A DNA stretch of 64,000 nt. It comes from Letharia columbiana. Lineage: Eukaryota > Ascomycota > Lecanoromycetes > Lecanorales > Parmeliaceae. The DNA lies in NCBI RefSeq assembly GCF_014066305.1, contig NW_023501070.1, forward strand, positions 372,001-436,000, read 5' to 3'. The notes beneath the pieces were generated by a model. It worked only from the letters and a program-made list of their open reading frames with translations, did not search any database and was not told the origin of the DNA. This document shows, piece after piece, positions 12,898-23,651 of the stretch. The position numbers and the translations under genes were made by a program. The stretch's first letter is position 1. Every line of letters begins with the position of its first letter.

Positions 12898-14322
12898 ATG
12901 GCAGAGCAATCACTCATCAGCTTGCTGTCCGACAAACCGGATCTTACAAGATATGAAACACTCTACAAACACTTTCACTCTCATCCCGAACTTTCACTCC
13001 AAGAACGCGAGACGGCCTCAACCATAGCTTCGCACCTCGAATCTGTCAAAGCAGGATATGAACTTTTCAAAGCAATCGGAGGGCATGGAATTGTTGGCGT
13101 CCTCAAGAATGGCTCAGGCCCCACTGTCCTTTTACGCGCTGATATGGATGGCCTTCCAGTCCTCGAATTGACCGGTCTACCCTACGCATCAAAGGTCACC
13201 ATGAAGGACATAGCCGATGGAATTGAGAAACCCGTCATGCACGCCTGTGGGCATGACATGCACATAACATGCCTACTTGCAGCGGCCGAGCACTTGGCCC
13301 ATATCAAACATGCTTGGAGCGGCACCTTGATCGTCTTGTTTCAGCCGAATGAGGAAAGAGCAGCAGGCGCCCAGGCTATGGTAGACGATGGTCTGTACGA
13401 CAAAATCCCTATCCCTGATTACGTTCTTGGACAACATGTTCTGCCTTTGCGCGCAGGGCGTGTAGGCAACCGAAAAGGGGTGATAATGGGCGCCGCCGAT
13501 AGCTTCAAGATTACGGTCTGGTAAGTGCGCTTTCCGGAGCAGTTCCCCCCAGTCTATACCATGGTTGAGTCGCAAGACATGCCTCGAGAGCAAATACTCA
13601 CAATATTCTCAATCTTGTTCTGCAACTTAAGTTTCTGCTCTAAAGAAGTCATACTGATTCCAATTTGCAGGGGTAGGGGAGGTCATGGCTCTATGCCACA
13701 TCGTTCCGTTGACCCAGTGGTACTGGCAGCTAATGTTATACTCCGTCTACAAACTATTGTTAGTCGTGAGGTAGACCCATCGGAAATGGCTGTGGTGACG
13801 GTGGGCAGTGTGCAGGCTGGGTCAACGGAGAACGTAATTGCAGATCATGCCATACTGAAAGTCAACATCAGGACCGTTTCTCCACGCACGAGGGGGAAAG
13901 TGCTGGCTGCCATGCGACGAATTGTCAAGGCAGAATGTGAAGCAAGCAACTCGCCGAAAGAGCCGCTTATTGAGCCCACAACACGATTTCCACCCACTGT
14001 CAATAACGAGAACATCGCTTGCCGCCTTGCTTCCTCTTTCACGGAATTCTTTAAAGAAGAGTTCGACTCAGAGCAGCCTCCCACCAATGGCAGTGAAGAT
14101 GTTTCCATCCTGGCGTCAAGTATAGGAAAGCCTTACAATTTCTGGTTCTTTGGAGGCGTTGATCATGAACTATGGGATCGCGCCGAAAAAGAAGACAGAC
14201 TCTTCGAGGACGTACCGGCTAACCACTCGGCGTTTTTTGGGCCTACTGTGCAGCCTACGTTGAGGGTAGGCTATGAGGCTCTGTGTGTGGCCGCGTTGAC
14301 ATTCTTGCGGAAGCCTCTGTAG
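12898..14322 (+). CDS. M20-family metallo-amidohydrolase (hippurate/IAA-amino acid hydrolase type)
   Basis: Two exons, 12898-13520 and 13671-14322, 424 residues. The 150-nt intron has a GTAAGT donor and TTGCAG acceptor; the phase-2 join gives WGRGGHGSMPH. Family marks are HSHPELSLQE at about 27-36, RADMDGLPV at 80-88, the metal-binding HACGHDMH at 115-122, FQPNEER at about 148-154, the dimerisation-domain motif GRGGHGSMPH, and GSEDVS plus a late HSAFFGP. Spacing and length match dizinc amidohydrolases that cleave N-acyl or amino-acid amide bonds; the actual substrate cannot be told from sequence. There is no signal peptide, so it is probably cytosolic. It follows VMA22 on the same strand with no functional link visible. 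Confidence 0.92.
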
Positions 14323-14660
14323 CTGTTGTCAGGTCTGTTGAGGCTAAATTGGGCCAATGCCAATACCGCAGACTTGAACTACCATATTGCAAGACTTCAT
14401 CCTGGGAGCTTGGGAAGTCGACTAGAAAGCCAATATTTGGCATAGCGCAGATGCATCGCTACAATCAGGTGCAGCTTGGCTGCAAGGGGGTGCGTGGGTC
14501 CATCGTTCATTCCTTGAATTCTGTACCTTGCATGATGCCACACCACCTTCCTCGTTTTTGACTACAATGTCTGTATAGTATTCGAGGGACGAAACTCCCC
14601 TTCGATCAAGTGTCAAGGGCGAGGCATGCTCTTATATCTCGACGATGTCTTATTCCTACC
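14323..14660. other. Intergenic region, no gene seen
   Basis: Spacer between the amidohydrolase stop and the next plus-strand ATG. No conserved frame or notable repeat is seen. Confidence 0.35.
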
Positions 14661-16727
14661 ATGTCATTGTTCTCATCAGCAAATTCCTCTGGTCAGCCCA
14701 ATATGGATGTTCAGCACCTCTCTAGAGAATGCCCTTCCTCAGAATCATCTCTTACATTGTTGACAAGCCAACAAGAGATAAGTTTTTTTCAACCTGATTT
14801 CCTTGCTGGCACGAACAGCAGACTTACTAGCACTGGGCACAACAATAGTACGACCAACGTGGAGGAACGGAGCTGTTCGCAACCTCCACATACTTTGTGG
14901 ACCTTGCCACAGAAAAGATCAAATCAGAGTCTAACCGCCGGAAGGGTTGGAGACCCGGACGAACCCCATCCACGAGTATTTTCTGGTATCTTCTCGGCGA
15001 AACGGTTGAAAGGCCCGATTACACCTCCGTTACCCAGCCCTCTGTCCTCATGTAACAATTTGGTCACGACTGGCTTGTCACAGCCATTACTAGATCTTTC
15101 GGATGCAAAGGCAGTGTCGCCGAAGCGAGCGGGTCCTGCAGAAGCTACTGAGGATCAACTTGATTTTGACCGTCTAAAGCCTCTGCGATCACCTTTTGAA
15201 TTTAGAGAGCTCGTTGCCAGTCAAGTTGACCGATATGCGAAAGATGGCATCCAACGCTTCGATCTCAATAGACCAATGCGTAGCGAGAACTCATCCGGGT
15301 ATATCTACTATGCGCCCACGAACCCTTCTGACAAGACCGATCAAACATTACATGCACATCGCAGGGTTCCACGCCGACAGCTATCCTATGGTGACCCACG
15401 AAGCAGACCAGGGTCAAGGCCCCTCCATAGGACTACGGGATCATGGGAGCTTAGACATGAAGCTGAACGGCACGCAGAGGACTTAGATCTTAGTTTTAGG
15501 TCAGACAGCACGTCGAATGTTTCTGCTGCTAGGCCTTACCATTCTGAGCCCATAAAGAGCAAACCTAGACTCTGGCTTGATTTGTCAGAACAGGACAAGA
15601 TTCAAGAAGCAGTGAGTATCCTAAAGCTGCAAGAAATGCAGAAAACAGTTACCGAAGTCCATGTTAATGATTTGAAGCACGCAATCACAATCAGAACAAG
15701 CCCATCAAAGCCTCAGGTGATCAGTACACCACGTCGCCGCGTTGCGATTAATACTTTCCAAACATCGACGTCGGTCTGCCCTGATCGAGGCTTCTCGATT
15801 GCTTACCCACATACACCACCTCCGACCCCAGCATCAGTGGTTGGGCTTGGCATAGAGTCCGTCTTAAACGGAAAATATGACGAGGCATATGAAAGGATCA
15901 AGGCTAAACAGACCTGGACTCAGACACCCCCAAGCTCGAACCCATCGTCAACAGTTAATGTAAGACGCGTTCCATTAGAGACAACCCGTCCGGTCAGAGC
16001 AGATACCCCCAGGCCTACGGCACCTGTTCAACTTCAGCCGAGCGAATTCACCTATCGGATCATAACAGAGCTCGAAGCCTCGGTTGCTAGCATTCCACAG
16101 GTAAACTTGCAACTTGACAGCCCGGTGATCTTCCAGATATGTCTCCCAGCCGGGCAACGTAGAGTTCCACGGGAAACACCGCCGGGACCCCCGAGCCGCT
16201 ATTCGAACTTCAACGGTCCCCTATCAAGTCATCCCACTCACTCTGCACCAAAGTTTCCCCTTCAAGCAGCATCTGGACAAGACTTCCCTGTTCCTCCCAC
16301 CATCATGCGCTCTCTCCACATCATCTTCCCCCACGCCTCGTCCCAACTCCTGTCATCACTTCAAGCCACTTACCTAGCTCTTCATTATATCTCCGCGATC
16401 CACCTACCCTCGCCTTCATCCTGTTCCCCACCAATCTCCTCTGTTGAGACACATTCGCCTTTGTCGCCCAACATGTCATACATCCCAGCAAAAGCCCGCG
16501 CTATGCTTGGCTTGCAGACACCAACTACCAGGCCAGGTTTGCCCTCATCCTGGACGCGGTCAGAGACACGAGGATGGAGGGAGAGGATCGAGGACTTGGA
16601 ATGTAAGCTGAGAAGTGAGGTGGTGAGATTTATTAGGATGTGTGAAGGGAGCGATTTGGGCAAGAACGACGCACTCGTGAGAGCTGTTGGGCAAGTTGTT
16701 AGCATTGGGCAGGAGGGACGCGCGTAG
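14661..16727 (+). CDS. Unrecognised 688-residue protein
   Basis: A single long open frame from the ATG at 14661 (MSLFSSANSSG) to the stop at 16727. The frame also extends upstream, but without an ATG. Most of the protein is Ser/Pro/Thr/Arg-rich and probably disordered. A more ordered, hydrophobic patch appears at about residues 553-580 (TIMRSLHIIFPHASSQLL, then ATYLALHYISAI), followed by a short YIPAKARAMLG motif and a C-terminal charged helix (WRERIEDLECKLRSEVVRF). This layout, a disordered body with a conserved C-terminal helical module, looks like an ascomycete-specific conserved hypothetical protein. I do not recognise a family, and a small unspliced intron cannot be excluded (a GTAAAC lies near 16101). 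Confidence 0.7.
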   Translation: MSLFSSANSSGQPNMDVQHLSRECPSSESSLTLLTSQQEISFFQPDFLAGTNSRLTSTGHNNSTTNVEERSCSQPPHTLWTLPQKRSNQSLTAGRVGDPDEPHPRVFSGIFSAKRLKGPITPPLPSPLSSCNNLVTTGLSQPLLDLSDAKAVSPKRAGPAEATEDQLDFDRLKPLRSPFEFRELVASQVDRYAKDGIQRFDLNRPMRSENSSGYIYYAPTNPSDKTDQTLHAHRRVPRRQLSYGDPRSRPGSRPLHRTTGSWELRHEAERHAEDLDLSFRSDSTSNVSAARPYHSEPIKSKPRLWLDLSEQDKIQEAVSILKLQEMQKTVTEVHVNDLKHAITIRTSPSKPQVISTPRRRVAINTFQTSTSVCPDRGFSIAYPHTPPPTPASVVGLGIESVLNGKYDEAYERIKAKQTWTQTPPSSNPSSTVNVRRVPLETTRPVRADTPRPTAPVQLQPSEFTYRIITELEASVASIPQVNLQLDSPVIFQICLPAGQRRVPRETPPGPPSRYSNFNGPLSSHPTHSAPKFPLQAASGQDFPVPPTIMRSLHIIFPHASSQLLSSLQATYLALHYISAIHLPSPSSCSPPISSVETHSPLSPNMSYIPAKARAMLGLQTPTTRPGLPSSWTRSETRGWRERIEDLECKLRSEVVRFIRMCEGSDLGKNDALVRAVGQVVSIGQEGRA

Positions 16728-17000
16728 ATCAAATTGGATGAAAAGGATTGAAGAGTCACGAAGAGATTACTAAAGGCTTGATGGATAATGAGGCACGATG
16801 TATGATTATTGTAAGATTCAGCATGCTGACTTTCGGAATACCAGACTTGACTCCCCTTTTCCTCATAAGGACATGAATATCGACCCTACCTTCGTGCATC
16901 ATGGAGCCCTTGAAGAAAAAATCGAAGAAGATGGCCTCTGGAAGCCACGGAAAACCCAGAATGCAAGGGACACAATCCATTAAACTCCAGCTTTTGACTA

Positions 17001-19358
17001 TCAGCGCCAACCCTTATACTCGTCGTCACCGATAATCCGGATTGTCTTTCCAGCCGGTGTCCCTCGGCTTGACCTCCTAACAGTTCGGACAACACCTTCT
17101 TTCATACTGGCCACCTTCACTTTGACGCTGTCACCCCTACTGAACGGCTTCTCCCCTTTGTCTTCCTCCGCCACCTTAGCAGATGAACCGCGTCGGATCT
17201 TGTCTTCGCCTTTCGTGTCTGTCAGAGTTCCAACAGAAGATCGTCGACGAGAATATGTAATCGTGGTACGCTGTCTCTTTTTCCCATCTCCTAAACGCTC
17301 AGTCGTTGTTTCTTGTTCGAGACCCCGCAGGGAGCGTTGCGAAACTTTCTTCACCAGCTGTCGGTTTTGAGTAGCCGAAGATCCCAGCACTCCTGCCTGT
17401 GATAATCTCCTCGAGGTTTGGACCTTTGCTGCTGCGAAAGCAGACTTCACGGATGATGGGACAGCGATCTTCCTCCTCTTGGTTACCGTCTCCACGGCAT
17501 CTTCAACTACCTGCTGGATCTTCCTCTTTCGACCTGTCGTAATAGGTTTCAACGCTTCTCGGATTTCTTTTGGCTTCGGTCCCAAGACTCGCCTGCATCC
17601 TTCCGCGCCACAGCGGCACTCCTGCACGTTCTTAACAGAGTACGGATTAAAATTATAATCATATGTTAATTCTTCACCAGTCATGATGCCGTTGTCTCCT
17701 GCAAAGAGCGCCATGCGCGGTTTGCCAGCCACAGTCCACTTGATCATGCGGCAATTAGGCGCACAAGAGTGGTTGACGAAACGAGCGATGGAGCCTCGAG
17801 TGGCGTCAAGTATCATGGATTGGTCAAAGTCCATGAGATAGTAACACTAGGATTGGCATTAGATTATAAATAGTGTTGAGTGATGCAACGAAGATAGGCT
17901 GTATTACCTCGGCGTCCTTATAGCGCTTGTTCATGCGTTCGTCACACTCGCTTTGTGTGATGATTTCCCCTGTGTATTCGACAATGATCTGATTGGGCTC
18001 GAATGTACGGTTGGCTCGTATACCGTAGCCACGATCAGCCGTTTTCATGACCTCGACGCCAATGTTGTATTTGCCTCCCACTTTACATCGTTGCTTTAGA
18101 GCGGCGAAGCTACGATTCGTGCAATGCTCGGCGCCTACTTTGCAGTTGCTGTCATCACATTCATAGAGCATGAATCGGTTGAAGCAGTGATCGTCACAGC
18201 CAGCTTCTGCGGTGCAGATGCATGTAGAATGTTCCAAATCCTTGGCTTTCTTCCACACGTTGGCAGCGTCGCCAATGAACACATCTGAACCTGTATGTTA
18301 GCATCGTTGAGGGCAAAATTCTGCGTAGACTTACTCTTTTGTGTCTTCTTCCATTCGTCTGGTTTTGGCTGGCCCGGTGGCAAGGGTGAAAATAGGTTGA
18401 AGGGCAGCTTGAAGTCTCTACCCGTTTCTATTATTTTGTCCCCAAGCCACATTGGCATTGGCATGATTGCACGTTCACCAGCCTCTGGCTGGTTGTTCGA
18501 GGTTTTCTTCTCCTTATTCTTAGTTTCGGTAAGCCTAGCATCATCACTCCGGTGCTGTCCCACATAGAGCCCTTGGGCGACCCATGGTTTAGTAGGTTTT
18601 TTTGTGACTTCATACCCTCCTTCCCCTGGCTCCGCAGACTGCTTGTTGCTAATCTCAACCTCCAAAAAGCGAGCTCGTTTCCTAGAGGGTCCTTCGAAGC
18701 ATGGCGTTTCGGGTTCCCTCGGCCTCAAGCTAGGCGTCTTGTTATCCGATTTCGACGCCTGGATTGTCCCCATTCCAGCCTCAACTGTCTCGCGTCCCCT
18801 CTTACCCAGCACAGTCGTAGTCTTCTCGATCATACTAGAAGCTCGGTCCAGTATATCCAATCGCATGGACCTCCGCCTCTTGGCGCCGTCCTCATTGCTT
18901 GTAGACAGCCTCAAGTTATCACCAGGCATAGCTCCAATCTTCCAATCTTCGTCCAGAGCCTGCACACTCTGTTGCAGAAGCCTCTCACGCGAAGTAATTT
19001 CGTCGCCGTCAACCAACGTTTGGCCCGAAATTGTGCACTTTCCCCCATGCGCACCTTGCTTTCGAGCCGAGCGGCTCTGCTTGGCTGATAGTACGTTCTC
19101 ATTGTAGCTGCCAATGCTGGCTCGTGATCGTGCAGAGCTTCGTTTGTAGTCATCTGCTTTTGCGGAGCCATCTGTGAGTTCGCTGGAAGTATCGGTTAGG
19201 CTTGTCGCTGTAGTCAGAGAGGGAGTCGTAGAAGGGTCTTTGGAGTCATTGCGAGCTGCAACGCGGGAGAAGGCCGATTCTATAGACTCTTGACGCGTCA
19301 TCTTCGTCTGTGCTTGGGTGGGCGTCTTGCCAAGACGTTGTTGAATGAAGGAAAGCAT
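17001..19358 (-). CDS. ASH1-like histone-lysine N-methyltransferase (SET domain)
   Basis: Predicted nuclear H3K36 methyltransferase. Exons on the minus strand: 19358-18335, 18290-17908 and 17846-17001, 750 residues; both introns (44 and 61 nt) are canonical and the joins restore KSSDVFIGDAAN and KDAECYYLMDFDQ. The N-terminal half is charged and disordered with nuclear-localisation-like clusters. From about residue 360 the AWS cysteine cluster (CICTAEAGCDDHC, CDDSNC) leads into the SET domain (GVEVMKTADRGYGI, then NHSCAPNC at about 494-501 and the substrate-channel Tyr in ELTYDYNFNP). The post-SET zinc motif CRCGAEGC lies at about 546-553. The C-terminal tail is basic. No WW or SRI domain is visible, which favours ASH1 over SET2. 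The start was moved to the Met at 19358, 24 codons inside the longest frame. Confidence 0.9.
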
Positions 19359-19932
19359 TGTAGCGGGGAGCTTTATGGCACAACGGCCGATAAAGCGATA
19401 GTCGAAGGAAATAAACAAAGGCAGGAGCAATCACAGACTGGTAAAGAAGCGGGCAAAACGGTTGAGCATATAACGTGAGCTACAAGAAGAAATAGACCTT
19501 GTGCGACAGAAACGTGATGATGATCAGTAGTGAAAGCGTGATGTGTAACAAGTGTTGTTGGAGGTTGGAGGTTGATTTTGCAAAGACAACATAAGAAGCA
19601 CTCTTGAGCCAATCAATAGTGCCACTACTACCATATAGCATTCCACAACTTAAATGCTCCAAGCAACCTTTATTGATCTGACATTTTCAATTAATGATTG
19701 GTTTTCTAATTTCTATTTGATCATTTTCCCTGAGCCAATATTGAGGTACTCCTATAGCCAGACCGCTTGCTCCTTCTTCTCTCAACAACCAATGTGAGTA
19801 TAAGTACAGTCAAAGCCAGAAAGGATCGCCAAAGCTCAAATATAGCAAGTTGACAATGGGCGTGAAGCAATTGCAGTGTCGATACAGATGTCTCTTCCCT
19901 GCATATACGTGCCTTCTCCTCGCCCAGGCTTT
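19359..19932. promoter_or_regulatory. Promoter side of the methyltransferase gene
   Basis: This spacer lies between the ASH1-like start (19358) and the ERF2 stop (19933), both on the minus strand. It is slightly AT-rich near 19660-19740. No gene is supported; the small frames in it are not conserved-looking. Confidence 0.4.
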
Positions 19933-21945
19933 TCACTGGTCGATATGGCTCGTTCCACCAACGTCTTGCAGCTCCATTCCTCCGCCTTGTTGGTCTGCCG
20001 CGAGAGGTGCTTGCCTCTTACCTCTTCTAGCCCCGAAACGTTGATCTCCTTCTTCATACTTCTGCTTGAAACGGAGATACGTCGGCGGTCTTGGCCTAAG
20101 AAGCACAACAACCCAATTCTTGAAAGCGCTAACTTGGGTAAATGGTCGATGGCGATCATTCTTGACAAACTTGTGAGAGTTCAGGTACTCTCTCGTAGTC
20201 TCCCCTCGCGCAATCAACCATAAATGATAACCCCAGAGGCATGCAGGATAAGGCGTGGCTAGCAGGCCATATATGAACATGGCGAACGGTATCCTCCACT
20301 TGTGGATAGAATCACTGAACGATGTTCTTTGTTCCGTCTGATATCGCAAGCAGTGTCCGAGGCTGGCGAAGGTGAGGAAAATACCAAGGAGGGTGCCTGA
20401 GCTCACAAAGGTAAAGAAATACCGATAATTCCTTCGTCCGACACAATTATTAATCCACACACAATGATGGTCCTGTGTTTCTATGCAGCTGTCACATATT
20501 CGGCAATGATGACATCGCGGTGGCCGCCAAATATTACATGTCTTACAATACTTTGTGGGGACATCCATGGCGCCATTTGGCGTCCCGGCCGACTTGATCA
20601 TAGTCCATTTTGTTGTCGGTGGCCCCAACGTGAGTGGGTCATCAGACTTGTCGGAGGGTGGTAAGGGATGGAGGTTTCGAGGCAATATCTTGTAGTTGTC
20701 AGACATAGCTTTCGTAAGAGACCCATTCAACGCTCACCCCAGGGTCTGTCACAGATGCATGGACAAAGGACGAAATGCATATGAAGAAAAGATACGCAAA
20801 AAAAAACGGCAGTGCTGGTGAGACATGTTGTGAGAGATACGGTCCTCTTAGTCATCATTAGTGAACTCATGGAGAGGTCAGGGCATAAAGTCTACTTACG
20901 AGTATACAAGGAAAAGAATAGTGGGTAATACCACAATGATTCCGCTCGCGAGGTTGATAGGTCTATCTCTAGCATTCTGTAACCTTCCTCCCCAGCAAAA
21001 GACGGTATTCCCAGAAAAGTATTGGTAGTTGATGCCAGTTTTAGGAGCAGCTTCCGGTAGCTTCTTTGCAAATGTTGGAGAATTGTTTGACGACGAAAGA
21101 CGTTCGTGGCCTTGCGTTTCCTTTCGCGTAATTGCAGCTCGGTGGAAATTTGCTCGAAAAGACTTTGGTGATCCATTGCCTTGATTATCAATGTCTAGTT
21201 GCATTGGTCTCGAGTGCGGCGAGCGGCTTCGAAGCGGTCTTTCACTCTCGCCCTTGATTTGAAGCGTTGCATTTTCGGTAGGACTCGCATTGATCGCAAC
21301 TCCATCATCTTGCTCCGTAAATTCCGTTCCTCTCGACGGCGGAGGTATGTCGTTGTTGTGTTGAATTTGGGGGCCTTGCTGTGACGTCGCATCCGAGACC
21401 ATACTATGCCTATTGGTATTGGTGCCTGCCTCGCTGGATCCATCTACGCTCGCTGATGGCGGTCCTACTCTTGCCGGTCGGAAGCCTCGTTGGGCTTGCA
21501 AGCGTTGCGAGCTCATAGGTCGAAAGAAAGCATGTGAGGCCAATGAGGGTACATGTGTTCGACTTGTCCGACTAGTCGCACTAGGAGGCCTGCTTGAATT
21601 CGTCATGGATCCTCCGGGTCCTTCAAAGGCTCCACCCATTCTCCATGAAGCTATTGTAGTAGGCGAACCCAAACCTCTTCGAGATGGAGGTGCCCGCGTT
21701 GAAGGACGAGTTTGCGATGACATGGCCGAGCCTGGGCGATTCGGATCGACCGAAGCCGCTGTATTTGGCCTACCACCAGTGGCTTGCACTTGTTTTTGGA
21801 ATTCGTTACCATCTTCCGACGCAATATCTGTCATCCGAGACGAGATGATGCTGGGGGCTTGCTGGGGGCCAGAAGTTGGCAGTGGGCTCGGGAAAGAACT
21901 GTTGAGTGGGGATTGGGGATAAGAGGGTGAAAGAGAGGGCTCCAT
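19933..21945 (-). CDS. ERF2: DHHC palmitoyltransferase ERF2
   Basis: Catalyses S-palmitoylation of Ras-type proteins, in yeast at the ER as a complex with Erf4. Exons: 21945-20900, 20846-20738 and 20688-19933, 636 residues; both introns (53 and 49 nt) have CTAAT or CTGAC branch sites, and the joins give LVYSGPYLSQHVSPAL and TDPGILPRNLHP, the expected family sequence. The N-terminal 280 residues are Ser/Pro/Arg-rich and disordered. Then come FCWGGRLQNARDRPIN, two membrane segments, TDPG, and the cysteine-rich domain with CHHCRICDSC and the catalytic DHHC at about residues 458-461. Two further membrane segments follow, with the conserved TTRE motif after the last. The C-terminal tail is charged and soluble. 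This is the standard four-helix ERF2 layout. Confidence 0.95.
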
Positions 21946-22428
21946 TGTGATTGACAGGATTAGCTATCGGAAGGTGTTCTTTGTGAATTCATTTGGGCCC
22001 ACAGAGCACGTCCAGATGCGGAGGAGAGCCACATGGAATACAGATTCAGGAAAGGAGAAGTGGATGTAAGATTCGAAGCCAAGCGACCAAGGACAGGATG
22101 GAATAAAAGGCAATGCAGAAGAAATTGGACAGCTGTAACGGGACCAGCCTGAAAGGACAATTAAAGTAAAGTATGATATATGCGAGCAAGCTGTAAGCCG
22201 CTCAATTTTGATTCAATCATGGCCATTTCATCGTCGCAAGCAAGCGGCCTGTCACTAAAGAGCAGCTGCAATTAGCGGACTTAGCGGACTTAGCGGCCAC
22301 TCTAGCGCTCTTTGAGGATCCTCCCCAACGTCACTTCCACTGCAACATAATAGCTATCTGGTGATCTACCTTACTTCACCTCCGTTACCAAGCAATTTTA
22401 TTCACCAGAAGGGCTCAAGTCTTGCACC
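21946..22428. promoter_or_regulatory. Divergent promoter with a short tandem repeat
   Basis: This region separates the divergent ERF2 start (21945) and the small gene at 22429. At about 22274-22298 the motif TTAGCGGAC is repeated two to three times in tandem. No gene is seen. Confidence 0.45.
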
Positions 22429-23003
22429 ATGTCAGCATCAGCAGGACGTATGGCTGGTAAGGTGGGCCAGGCCGCCGGCAAGATTGCTTCGAAAGCCAAC
22501 GAAGCCGGTAGTGGGAAAGGAAAAGACAGTGCGTTGCAAAAGGGAGCAAAAAGGGATCCTGAACTATACGTACGCACAAAGACTTCAATGGTTGGGTGTG
22601 CATTTGCTGATGCTCGTAGTAGATCCTTCTTACAATCATGACGGGTGCCTTTGGCATGGCTGGTTATCATTTCGGACGCAAACCCACTTCATCTTCCTCC
22701 GAAGCCCCGGTTAGCATGGCCGAAGGGACGATGCCTTGGCAAACCACTGCAAAAGGTGACGGCGCCGATGAGCATTTCAAATACCAGTATCATCCGGGTG
22801 GAGACAGGAACAAGACGCCCAAGGACGCGCCAAGCGCACTACACAGCGTCATTGTGCCCAACGTGACTATGCCAAAGGTTAGTACTTGGGCATCAAAATC
22901 TAGCAGAGGGCTTGAAGACGTTCGTACGGCTAGGAATACGGACTAATCAAGCGAACAGAAACTGCACGATCAATTTAACAAATATGGCAAAGATGGATTC
23001 TAG
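22429..23003 (+). CDS. Small single-pass membrane protein, unknown function
   Basis: Three exons, 22429-22569, 22623-22877 and 22959-23003, 146 residues. Intron 1 (GTACGC...TAGTAG) joins as DPELYILLTIMTGAFGMAGY; intron 2 (GTTAGT donor, CTAAT branch site, ACAG acceptor) adds the C-terminal exon KLHDQFNKYGKDGF. Without the second splice the frame would end in unconserved sequence. The N-terminus is basic and Gly/Ala/Lys-rich. One membrane segment (about residues 49-66) is followed by a hydrophilic domain with KYQYHPGGD and DAPSALHSVIVPNVTMPK. I believe proteins of this form are conserved in filamentous ascomycetes and are probably mitochondrial, but I cannot name the function. It is divergent from ERF2. 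Confidence 0.75.
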
Positions 23004-23651
23004 AGGTGTTGAGCTATGAATGTCACCAGAGGGAAATTCTGGGTGTTGACAGGATGTACATAAAAGACAATCAGCCCTGTGATTGTGGCGTTAAGGAGGT
23101 CCGACGATAGAACAAACTTTCGAATATGCCTTTTGCATCAAATAATCAAACTTGAAGTCGGTATTCCCAGGCCCGAACTGTTCCTGGCGAACATTGAGCA
23201 ATAGTAAGTCTAGTCGTATTTCAGCAGCACATCGGAGTCTTAGCTTCGGCCAAGCTGAATAAGACTTCACCAACTCTACTCACCCTACTAATGCAGCTTG
23301 ATAGCCTGGAAAGTCCCGAGGACGAATAGCAGTAGACGCCCTGTCCAGCCTGATTGTAGAAAAGTATATGCAATGAGGCGACAATCTGGACTTGCCGTGA
23401 AAGTTCCCCAAGCCTACACATGTCATTGCAATCTGTCAATGTACGAATATATGCGACCGTATACAACACGGATCCAAAAAAGTATTTTAAGCGACGCGTC
23501 CAATGCTATTGTCAGCAATAGCTGGTCAGCTTGCGCACCTCCCTCAGGCTGAACAAGTACCTTTACAGTAAGGCTTTCTGATACACCGACATCAAAAAGC
23601 ATGTTGCGTTCAGGTCTGATAGAATACATAACATTACATGATCCCAACGAT
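23004..23651. other. Convergent intergenic region, no gene seen
   Basis: Spacer between the 3' ends of the small membrane-protein gene and the PMT1 gene. No conserved frame, repeat or RNA gene is seen. Confidence 0.4.

Noticed and set aside
17001..19358. Assignment to SET2 proper
   Set aside because: The AWS, SET and post-SET domains are present, but no WW or SRI domain is seen and the SET domain is followed by a basic tail, so ASH1-like is preferred.
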